Shown here one piece after another: positions 54,031 to 64,000 of a stretch of DNA of 64,000 nt (position 1 is its first letter; every line of letters begins with the position of its first letter). A program made the position numbers and the translations under genes. Under the pieces are notes generated by a model. The model saw only the letters and a program-made list of their open reading frames with translations. It was not told the origin of the DNA and did no database searches. This stretch comes from Ramazzottius varieornatus. Taxonomy: Eukaryota > Tardigrada > Eutardigrada > Parachela > Ramazzottiidae. Location of the stretch: positions 4,771,092 through 4,835,091 of the forward strand of contig BDGG01000003.1 of assembly GCA_001949185.1 (NCBI GenBank), given 5' to 3'.

Positions 54031-57000
54031 GGACGAGACCGGCAGAGATTGTGAATGATTTCGGGACTTTGAATGGGTCGCTGAGCATTACGTGGGTCCT
54101 CGCAGCTCTTCATAGTGTACACTACAAGTGGTTTGAAACACAGGAAGCTGATCGTGCCAGCGTGAGCGAGAAGAGAGAGTGGACGTGTCCGTATGGCGTT
54201 CAGCCATTAATTCACAGCAGTGGAAAGTGTATTGAATTTCACGGCTGATGTTTGAGGTATACATACATGGTGAGTTTGATATGGCCGTAGTTATTAGTAG
54301 GCAGTGCATAATCGTCGCTCGGGCGATAATGACCGAAAGATTTTAGAGCAGGAGTGGCAAGAGTATGCCAAAAGCTCAGAGAGAGACAGAGAGAGACAGT
54401 TGCACTTATTATACGCAGAGATGCAACCACCAATCATCGACGCACACAATTGCAAAATTTGCAACGTACTCTTCAATAGGCATTAATAATTATGTTCGAC
54501 TGGCACTATACGCCGCGCTAACGATCAACTTTGCGAAATGCAATAACGGCAGACAAAAGAAATTCCAGTTTTCACAGTTAAAATCCTCGCTCACTTCAGG
54601 CGCGCACTCACACTATCGGGCTGCAGTGTGTACTGCAAAATTTAATTGCTTTGGCCCTTCTCTCTGCCTCGAAACATTATTGACGGAAAACTTTCTCACT
54701 ATACTGCCTCACGGATGATGAATTACATGTCCGCTGAGTATCCATTCCCCCTACGTGTCTTGCTGAAATATTTCAAATAATCATTTCTGCGTCTGTTTGG
54801 TGGAATAACCGGGCTGAAATACTGACATTGTGGAATTCAGCGCTTTATGGATAAATGGCAGAATTCACGCGGTGAGCTTTTAATACAAGGTGTAAATGTA
54901 CCTGATGGAGTAATTCAAAAATTGAAAGCGGGATGAAATTGTCGGTGAGAGGCTTCTTTTGTACTCGCACCGTCTTCGCTTGACTTTGTGTTAGTGTTCG
55001 ACGCACCTTTTCGTCGTGTTGCGCCGCTTGTGCGCGCGAAACAGGGTAATCTATACAGCTTACACTTTCCTTTACAGTTCTCGTTAAGAACTCCACAAAT
55101 CCATATTTCTGGTATACAAAAGAGCTCCTAAAGTGCTTGATGGTTCGTTAAGATGGCCTGCATGGTGCAAATCTGTTGTGGGTTCTTTGTTCGAGATATT
55201 ACGCATGCAAGGTAGCCCTGCATCGATATCGGTGTACCCGCTTTGACTGGTCCATTACTTTTTTCTTCAGCTTCACTTCGACTTGGACAGGAAAGAAGAG
55301 AGTGCTAGCTCGCCACTAATAGCCAAAGACGCACAGATCCATAATAAGACTCTTATCAACTTGCCAATATATGCATTGACAATTGAGGCTGGTGAATTAA
55401 GCCAACGTTTACTTTCCATTTCCTCCCGCATTAACCTCTTCGATTTTTTCCACCTTGCAATCTTGCAAACTTTTTTCGAGAGCCTCATTGTGCTGCACAA
55501 GCTCTTAACTAGGCTCCACATAAGCTCCTGAACGCACTTCGTTAGCCCCCATTTGCCCCAAGTCAACGTGCGCGATTCTTTTTCTTCTCTCGCTCCATAT
55601 CAAGTTACGAAGTTTTCACTTTAACAATCCATCTGAATTTTTTCCGGCTATTTTCTCCGCGGGAAATGTTAGGGATGTTTTGTACGCCGACGAAACGCGC
55701 TTCGTGTCCGCATTGAATGCGTAAGTAGACTGTAGATGGCGTCGTGGACCCAACCCTCGGGTCGCCGCTCGTCTTTTTGTAGTACGAAGACTCCCGCTGT
55801 CGCTGTCTCCTGTAGCAAAAGCAAAGGTCGAAACCGCAGTTAAGGGTGAACGGTCTTGCGGCACACCCGCTTGAGCTTGGCTCTAGTCTGACACGGCCAG
55901 GAGACATGAGAGGTGTAGAATATGGGGGAGACTCGGCTAAAATGCTCCTGCGATGTGTTTCACGGGACTCATTTTGTGGCTCATCGTACCTGGGTATTTT
56001 TCCAGGCTATTGTGATGAGGATGGAGGTAGAAGGGGGAAGGCTTTATCGTGTCCTTAATGATGACTAACGCGATTGGCGAATTATGATCTAGTTATGAAT
56101 GTTAATGGTGCAAGCCTCGCATGCATACATTACAATGCTCACGTAGCTGGTTTGATGAGGGTGTTTGTGTGGTTTTGCATATGCGCAGTTGTGTGTATCT
56201 AGCTGAGCGTTTATACAGAGCGAGAGCGTCATATATCATATCGAGTACTGAGTGTTAATCGTGCAATATGAAGTTTTGAGAGAAAAGAGCTCCGTCGACG
56301 TAATGTTGTCTCAGCATTTGTACTGGTTGTAAAATCCAACTTTACGTCGTACGATGCCATCGAAGAGGCCAAGGGAAGGAAGAAGGACCGGAGATAAATT
56401 GAACGAGGCTATATAGCATATTAGCGGCGGCCAGAAATTTGCCGACATGGAAGTGCGCCTGCTATTAGTCGACTTGAGCAACTATAGCTGATGTTATTCA
56501 TGCCTTACTGAGTTCGTGCTAGCTTACGCTGCGTTGCATACAGTATACAGCGAGAGAAAGAGAAAAGTCGATTAAATTGTTACGCATCGTTATTAGCGGA
56601 TATATATGATCAGGCACAGCAGCGAGCCCCACACTCGCATGGAGAACATTATGGAACACTGCTCAAATCTCGCTCACTCGTCATGATTTTCTACTTGTGG
56701 ACTTTCTCCCTCCTTTGCTCTGTTTACATTCGCCGTTTTTTCCCCTTCCAGGAATACACCAGGAATTTCCGCATATCTCCCATGCTGAACTGGACTACGA
56801 CACCTGACCATAACCTTTAGGTAAGTGGGCCACGCCCGTAATCTGAATTTCTGAATTTTGAGAAAAATTTCTTGACGAACCGTAGAAAAATGACAAAAGT
56901 GTTTGGGTCGCGGATTTTACGGGCGAAATGAAACGACGATCTTGAGGACTCAGACCCAGTTTCGCGCACCTCCGGGTTTTTCGCTTCGCGGTTTTTGCGG

Positions 57001-60000
57001 CCTGTATGTTAAAACGGCGGTTACGAGCAGACGTAAGCGGATAAGCCTGTGGTATTGGTCGGATGTTTGACCACTGGCTACGTGACAAGGGGTCCTTGAT
57101 TCTTCAGCGTGATGCGTGTTGATAGTGTACAGCGGTCAAGTTCAGGAAGCACAGTAAACTGTATATTTTTGTACGTAATTGTGTGGCGCATACGGCGCAT
57201 GTCCATCAACACGTGTTTTGGCCACGCTGTTTATCCCTTCTTGGACATGGTCCCAAGGGTATGTGACCGAGTGTTAAATCAGGCGATGAATGGGCGCTGA
57301 TGGACGAAGGAGAGGAGTGTGAAGGGGGAAGAGTGGCATGGATGGTCACTTGCACGTCCGCCGATCAGCTGTAACAGCTTCTCCTCCGAAAAGAGCCCCT
57401 TCATGACTTTGCAACCGCACGTAATCGCTCGTAATATGCCTGATGTTATGCGCGGTCCCAAGTCCGAACGTCCATGGAGCGAAAACGATATCCAGTACTA
57501 CGCGTTAACAGTCAAACATTAGCCTTAAACCTTCGAACATTCTGTGCGCCGGTGGAACGGGGAAGGCTGGTTAAGGGCTCGAACCAGGAAGCAAAGCCCA
57601 AACTGGGATGGATTATTTTCTGAAATATTATATTATTTTATTTCCCAGTGTTCTGATATCCTCGGACGGGTCTTTTGTTGTGCTGCAACTTGTGCGAGAA
57701 TTTTCGAGAGGGGAAGGTGGTGTGATGGAGGTGTCATTGGGTGGCAGTTTGGACTGGTTATGCATGATGCCCATGATATGGTGTGTGGTATGAGGGGCAT
57801 TCTTGGTTGGTATTTGTCTCCAGTTTAGAAACATGGCGGAGCACTTGAGAAGGCTGCCGATGAGCCAGCCAGTAATTGGTCTGTCTACATTTCAGCCTTT
57901 GTGCTTAATATTTTACTCCACCATCTTTTATGAAAGCATGCAGTGCACTGCACCATTGGACGCGGTCGATGGAATAGGCCATGGTTCAATATGCTGCTGC
58001 TGCAACGTAAACGGGGCGCTGGCTCATCACATCTAAACTCTCTAGTATGATATATTGTTGCAAGATGATCCAAGCTTTAAGGGTCGGACATTGCATTTTA
58101 GACAAGAGTCGGCTTGCTTGCATGAACGATCAGTGGCGATATTAGATGGCGTTATGAGGGGTTGCTGGGGTAGAGTGCAATAACAAAGGAAAACCTGATT
58201 AACGCCCTGCCGTCGCTGTTAATTTTTACCTCTCTCTCAAGTTTTCGCTGTCCTCAGCAGCCATTACTTTGCTTGTCATAATAATCATAATCGGCTACAA
58301 ACCACGGAGCTAGCTCGATGTGTGTACGCTGAAATTTCCGACCGCGCCGATGAGGTGAACTCTTTAAAGCCACTCGAAACCTTCTCTTGTCTAGCCTAAG
58401 CTAAGCCAGCAAACTTACACTACAGCTTAATGCTTTTGACGTGACATTGTACCAGGGTTGAAATTTTTAAATTTCCTCGTCCTTTCCATATTTGCCTGTC
58501 TGGCGATAACGGCGCACAAAGAAGGGACAGGCAAATTAGTCGGCAGGGCTACTTCCACTCCAGTTTCCGCTTGGCTAATCTGTGTAATAACAATAAATGA
58601 TATAGTGCAGTGTTAGCCAATCTCCGTCCAGTACGGCCTACATGAGGTCACATTCTAGACTTCTTCGATTTTTCCCAGCATTTAGGCCGTGCAGTAACGA
58701 ACTGGCTACGTGGCAGTGATTTGTATGTGTGATCGACTGCGGCGCTTCATGCTTTTCCCTCTGATTGCACGGAGAAAAGCCAATACTCTTTAGCGGCCTA
58801 ACGAAGGCAAAGTGTGCAGATGAGGAGGAGCGGCATTTAGCTTGCGTCATGCTGGAGAAGCCTGGGGGTCTTCGTCCATCATTCGTTGACACCGCACTGT
58901 GACAGTGGCGGGTTGTCTTGGGCTTTATCAGACACTGATAATCACGATCAAGTGGCGCACCGCCATCACTTCCTCATAGCCAGTGGGCACTATACTCCTC
59001 TTATGGCTTGTGTCGAACCATTCCATTCGTATTAACCCGGAGAAGAGTCTACGACATACCTACCGTCATACTAGTTGGTAGCGGTTACTGTCACGAGGTT
59101 CTTGTCGAACCATTCGGTTTACGGGATACCTACTGTTTGACTAGTCGGTGCCGGCTACTCGTACCTACTGACGCAATCGAGCAGTTGGACCGCAGATAAG
59201 TCGGTGGGGGCTGTGGCACAATTGAGAGGATGGGTTTGCGGAAGGGAGCGCGAACGACCGTGAGGGTTCTTCGATCGGCGTGTAATGCGTAACGCTTAAG
59301 ATGGGAACGCGCGTTGAACTTGCTTGTTTTGTTAAGTGTGGCTTGATGGCTTGCTGGCTGCATCAATGTATGTAAGTTGAGTGTAAGAAAGGGAAGGAAG
59401 GATATGAAATTAATGATGGGGTTTTCAAGTTTGGCCGTTGCGAAGAATGGTATGGCGGCTCAGGACCGGATGGAGATTATTCACTTGAGCGTCAATATAT
59501 TAATAGTGCTTACTTAACGACAAGTAACCTCTGCTCTCCTTTAAAGTTGGAAATATGCATTAGCCGATACTTTGAGCTCTCACTTTGGCCGGCTAAGGAG
59601 AAGGAAAGAAAGGAAGCCAGAAGGGGGTTTTGTGTGCTGCGTGATTTGCCGATTTGGCCGACCAGACATCGTCGATCCAACGTTAGCACAAGCAGTTTGA
59701 CGTATTTGCCAGATTGAAGATGTTTGCTTAAGAGATATTATTTAATTAGCCTGCCAATATTTTGCTGAGGAAAGAGTCCTCTTTCAGGCAGCACTAGTGA
59801 ACGATCGCGCGGTCTCATAGCAGCCGACAGTCCGATGGTATGCATGTCAAATTTTCCTCTTGATTAAAACCACGCCATACTCGCATCGAGGTCCCACGGC
59901 GTCTCAAGTCTCGCTAATTGATGGAAGATATGTGCGGTAGATATGAGCTTTCGTGTCTGTGACATTAAAGAAAACGAGGCGATATGACAGAGATATGGCC

Positions 60001-60639
60001 TTCACAGAACTTCTTGTTACAGCCATCAATTACAATCCATAAAAATTAACAGCATACCCATAAGCGAAGCTGGCTGAGCATGTTTTGGCAAGTTCAGCAC
60101 GTAGAGGCTTTTTTGTGTCGTGTAGTGCGCAACTAATCTTACGGTGTACCGGGTGCGGGCACATGGAAACAAGTCGCGACTTTCACGCATCAGCGCCATT
60201 GCACTCATCAGCGTCGTCGTCAATTTCAGTACCGACATCAGATCCGTCGCTGATTTCATATTCTCTAGTTCAAGCCATTATGTTTCTCGGACCGGCTTTT
60301 GTCACCGCGCTTAACGATGAAACGACACCCAATTGCTATGCCAGGCAGGCCTAGGTCTGGTATTTGTATTCAGATGACCGGTTGCAGTGGCACATAACCT
60401 CTTGCCAGAGTCCGCCATGCACGAAAATGTATCACACATCGATCGGCATGGAAAAAATGAGCGAAAGAAATGAAACTGATAATACAAACCATAAGCTGAT
60501 AATAAATTTGTTGACTCTGGTAGCGGTGATTGGCCTCTGTAATAATGCCATGCTCCAAATTATTGCCATCTCAATTTCTAGTCCAGTCATCTATGTCCAT
60601 CAACTAAATCACCCACGACCCCGATTGAGTTGCGCACCA

Positions 60640-60845
60640 ATCAGTTTTGGGACATCGGTAAATGAAGTTGATGAACTCCCCCAGGTGACGCACAGGTGAC
60701 GCACAGCCCCAACCAATAACATTGGCTATGTGCGCCACTTGGCATGGCAGCTTTGTCAAGTTTCGAAATCGTTTTCCCAAGTGGCGCAAGCTTTCGGCCA
60801 ACAACACTGAAAAAGTGCATCAAGTGGAATAGCTCGCCGACGTCT
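60640..60845. repeat. composite element, two hairpins
   Basis: A tandemly slipped left half (AGGTGACGCACAGGTGACGC) precedes the loop and right half GCTATGTGCGCCACTTGG. Linker, then hairpin AAGTGGCGCAAGC...AAAGTGCATCAAGTGG, right arm TAGCTCGCCGACGTCTC. The internal 9-base duplication AGGTGACGC/AC is specific to this copy. Confidence 0.78.
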
Positions 60846-61612
60846 CATACGCCATATTCTGAAAGATGAATTCTGAGAATACTTTTGGCGACGTTTGATG
60901 AATCGGGGAAAAGTAAGGGAAAGCAGAAACCGGCTGATAACCTTTAACGAGGAAGCTAATATTTGGAAGTCTCTTTGAGGTTCGCGCGTTATCTTATCTC
61001 ATTGGGTCCTCGACTGCCTACAGAATATGCATACAATGCAGGCCATCTCTGCGAAGCTCTCGGCAGTTCTTCGTTGTGTCACGTAGCTTAGGCCATAATT
61101 TGTAATCTGCTTGTCGCGTTATTGCGGTCGGTGCATCCTGTCGATGAGGAATTATATTCTAATGTGGGCGACGTCAAACGCTGAACAACGGGTGTGGTAC
61201 AGTGAGAGTGCAGTTAGCGCTCAAAGCTTTACGTGAACTTTCTGGTAATAATGCAGCCTGCAAACTGCCAACAATTTACAACCCGGCCTTTATTGCAAGC
61301 TTCAACAGACCGTAACTCATTATCGACATTTATCCAAGCCGCGCTTCAGCCTTTTCCCTTTTTACTGTAAATCGCTCTGCCAAATTGATTAAAACACCCC
61401 AACAGTCACAACACACGCGAAGAACCCAACTGTGACTCTCTGTTATTTCCTAACATTCGATAGTTTACAACCCGCAATGTTCCACGCCCAGACTTTTCAA
61501 GTCAAAAGCTTCCTGTCCGAAATCAAAGAAATTAGTTTGGAAATTGATAAAATATTTTTTGCAGGTGATGAAGTCATGATCGGTCTCTGAACAAGAACCA
61601 CGAAAGAGGAAA

Positions 61613-64000
61613 ATGGACATGCCGAACGGTAATGGTCCAGGAGCGATCTTGTCCCTGCCGCTTCCGCATTCGGACATGCCACTGTACAGTCCAAGCGACT
61701 ACAGTTCGCCGCGTCTGAACAGCGAAGTTCCCTGCAACGGTCTTCAGGGAAAGCTCCATGGCCAGCATCACCATGTCGAAGACCAGCACCTACGGGTCCA
61801 CTGCAACGGAACTGTGGCTGCCTCGCCTACAACAGGTTCGACCGGCGAGCAGGAAGAGAAGACCAGCGAGTCCGAGCCTGATCGCAGTCATTCCTCGCAC
61901 AGCGAAGCTGCGCCGGCCGACTTCGACATGGAGACCCTTCCCGAACCAGAAGACACTTCACCTCTCTTCGGCGAATCTTTACACGGAAGAATCGTGTGCA
62001 ACGTGGACGGGGTGGTTAGCTTCCTTTCCTGTGATGACAACGTGTTCAAGGTATGGCCTTGAAGAACTGGGAACTCAGCACCAGATTGTTCTCCGAGAGG
62101 CGCACGTTCTCAGTAAAGGTGACCGCGAGGGTGCGCCATTTGAGAAACTGGCGAATGTTCCCCCAGTGGCGCACACTTTCGGTGTTATTGAGTGGAAGTA
62201 TGCGCCAGCTGAGAAAGTGATCTGGCCGAGTTTCTTTGCCGTGATCTCAGCTGACCTTGTTTTTGAGATTTATGTCGAACTCATTGTGATTGTTCTGTAG
62301 GTTTGGCCGCGGTTTTCCAGCAGCGTCGTCATTGACCAAAGCTCTCCTGACACTACGGTTCCTTCAACGTTCTTTCCTTTCCACACTGTGGCCCACGTTC
62401 CTTCCTCGGGCAGCGGTGTCAGTTTCTACGAGTGCGAGCTGCCCAGCTCGGCCTCTCCACACCCTTCTCAAGCTCTTGATCTGTACCAGAATCTTCCATT
62501 ATCTTTCCCTGTCCAAGAATCTCATTCGCTAGTCCCGCTCTACGCCTGTTTGTTATGTCCACCCATACATTTCGATAGCGAAACCACCTTCCTCCATCAT
62601 ATCTCAACCAAGCACGACCTTCCTTTCGTCCGAAACTTCTCCGATAGTCTCGGCGCCATCGCCCAACGAGACGGGCCAAACGGCGAAGCGGTCTGTTCAT
62701 GGCTGAAACCCATATCAATTCACGCAGCCGATCCTACTCCACCATTCAAGAGTTCCACTCAAACAAGCCCATTAACGGACAAAGCACGGCTGACACCCCA
62801 ACGGGACACTTCCGGCCCGCCGACCGAACCAAAGGAACAAGAGGCTTTTGGCTCTGTGCCAGAAAATGATCTTCCAGAAAATCTATTTTCCCCTCGTCCT
62901 GACATGTTACCTTCGGATCTTCCTCCCAGCTTGTCTGTCCTTCAGTTGGAAGAACCAGAAAGCGTGGGTGTGATACGGAAGACGGAGGAAAGCCTTGTTC
63001 GGCCGACCGCACCACCATTCCAAGGTGTGGATCAGTCGGACGCCGATGATAACAGCCTCGATTCCAACTCTGTTCATTCCTATGATCCCGAAGATCTCTC
63101 CCTTCCTTATCGCTCCGAAGAGCACAACCATGGACACACTCACGAACACGGGAAGAGCAGCAGTGTGGAATGTCCCAAGTGTGATGTCGTATTGGGTAAG
63201 TAAAATTTATTCAATGATAACCTTTTCGAAATTTCTGGAATATTTTCTCCTGGATGAAAGTGCGGCTTTATGGTCTGATTTTGCAGAAGGGTGTCTGAAG
63301 TGGGTGAAAATGTTTTCTTTAAAATTTCTTGCAGGCTCGAGCAAGTCACTGGGCGGCCATATGACGATGGTCCATTCGCGCAACTCCTCCAAGACGCTGA
63401 AATGTCCGAAATGCAACTGGCACTACAAATACCAAGAAACGTTAGAAATACACATGAAAGAGAAGCATCCAGACTCGGAAGAGAGCTGTCCGTACTGTTT
63501 GACCGGGCAAAGTCATCCCCGGCTAGCCCGCGGAGAAGTCTACAGTTGTGGGTACAAGCCTTACCGCTGCGACATCTGCAACTACTCCACCACCTCCAAA
63601 GGCAACCTGACCATTCACATGCAGTCCGACAAGCATGTCAACAACGTCCAGGACCGTCAGAAGACTGGCGGGGAGGTGGCTGCTTCGAGTGCGGAAGGCT
63701 TGAGCCCTGTGGAAGAACTACCGCCGCAACCTATTGCTCGCTCGTCATCCAACAGCTCCAACCGCGGTCCCTTCCGCTGTGACATGTGCAACTACGAAAC
63801 AAACGTCTCGAGAAACCTTCGTATTCATATGACTAGTGACAAGCATCAACAGAATGCTGCCCTGTTGATGGGACACAGCAGAAGGCCGGAGGTCGGCATG
63901 ATGACAGCGCCCAATGGCATGGGAATGTTCGACGCCACCACCATGATGCAGGTTCGTGTCGCCGAATGTCCTGCATTGCCTGGCGCGCGAGTTTGGATGA
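61613..64000 (+). CDS. ZFHX3/4-zfh2-type zinc-finger homeobox transcription factor, N-terminal part (cut by window end)
   Basis: Coding exons 61613-62050, 62301-63195 and 63335 to about 63951 join in frame (phase 0, then phase 1). An acceptor TTTTTTGCAG at about 61564 precedes a short 5' UTR and the ATG ([10 protein letters not shown]). The N-terminal half is disordered with the family-typical [18 protein letters not shown]2H2 fingers follow: [12 protein letters not shown]...[16 protein letters not shown]...[48 protein letters not shown] and [20 protein letters not shown] with QSDKH and TSDKH ends, the pattern seen before the homeodomains in ZFHX proteins. The homeodomains would lie beyond the window. 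A donor GTTCGTG at 63952 is probable, but the frame stays open to the window end. The factor is expected to control neuronal or limb patterning, by analogy with zfh2 and ZFHX3. Confidence 0.9.
62066..62245. repeat. composite element, two hairpins, in the first ZFHX intron
   Basis: In the intron 62051-62300: left arm ACTGGGAACTCAGCACCAGA, hairpin GAGAGGCGCACG...GGGTGCGCCATTTG, hairpin CAGTGGCGCACAC...GTATGCGCCAGCTG, right arm GTGATCTGGCCGAGTTTC. Confidence 0.85.

Larger units (their letters stand above)
36463..61564. other. 25-kb gene desert upstream of the ZFHX gene
   Basis: I examined all frames and found no exon with family resemblance or a coherent splice chain. The stretch is richer in AT blocks than the genic part and has many homeodomain-type cores (TAATTA or TTAATT, e.g. 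near 43398, 47382, 52367-52420) and POU-like ATGCATATGA near 43175. It also contains hairpin-family elements, a GT microsatellite and small palindromes (listed separately). It ends at a developmental transcription-factor gene, so distal enhancers are a reasonable inference, but a noncoding RNA or undetected short exons cannot be ruled out. Confidence 0.6.

Overview
This window is eukaryotic nuclear DNA from a bilaterian animal, most likely a non-dipteran arthropod (crustacean, chelicerate or myriapod grade). Genes are split by short GT-AG introns. They include hnRNP L/smooth, the GATOR2 subunit WDR59, a ZFHX/zfh2-type zinc-finger factor, COX17, RPL27A, METTL6, PSMG4, HPRT and a BOD1/Shg1-domain protein. 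Diptera have lost HPRT, so a fly is unlikely. I cannot name the species from sequence alone. I rebuilt exons by hand from reading frame, GT/AG sites and remembered family alignments. For hnRNP L (584 aa), WDR59 (961 aa), HPRT (267 aa), the SHIPPO protein (257 aa), RPL27A (149 aa) and the BOD1-like protein (801 aa) the joined exons stay in frame from start to stop, which supports the models.

Layout. 1-6.7 kb holds no gene I can support, only repeats and a near-perfect 67-nt hairpin. 6.77-8.03 kb (+) is an orphan secreted Thr-rich protein. 8.3-11.4 kb (-) is the BOD1/Shg1-like protein. 12.3-13.5 kb (+) is a DJ-1/PfpI-family enzyme. 14.1-15.4 kb (-) is HPRT. 16.4-20.8 kb (+) is hnRNP L. 21.1-23.0 kb (+) is an orphan protein with a Pro-rich tail. 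23.7-25.4 kb (-) is a sperm/cilium SHIPPO (ODF3/CIMAP1) protein preceded by a small tandem gene. 26.0-26.4 kb (+) is PSMG4. 26.5-28.2 kb (-) is the COX17-METTL6 tandem. 28.8-29.4 kb (-) is RPL27A with a TOP-like start. 30.0-34.0 kb (+) is WDR59. About 34.5 kb (+) is a possible small secreted peptide. 35.7-36.5 kb (-) is a thiamine-triphosphatase-like CYTH protein. From 36.5 to 61.6 kb there is a 25-kb stretch with no supportable gene, rich in homeodomain-type TAATTA cores and dispersed repeats. It leads into the 5' part of the ZFHX/zfh2 gene (61.6 kb to the window end) and may be its regulatory territory.

The most striking feature is a high-copy family of short composite elements of about 100-210 bp. 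Each has a terminal arm (GGCAAACAAACTCGACAAGATCG-like, split here as GGCAAACAAACTCG + ACAAGATCG) and then one, two or three about 50-nt hairpins built on AAGTGGCGCAC...GTGCGCCACTT. I count about 25 recognisable copies. Fourteen lie inside introns of the genes listed here and the rest are intergenic; none is in a coding exon. Two terminal-arm subtypes are visible. A separate TA-flanked MITE and two other inverted-repeat elements were also found.
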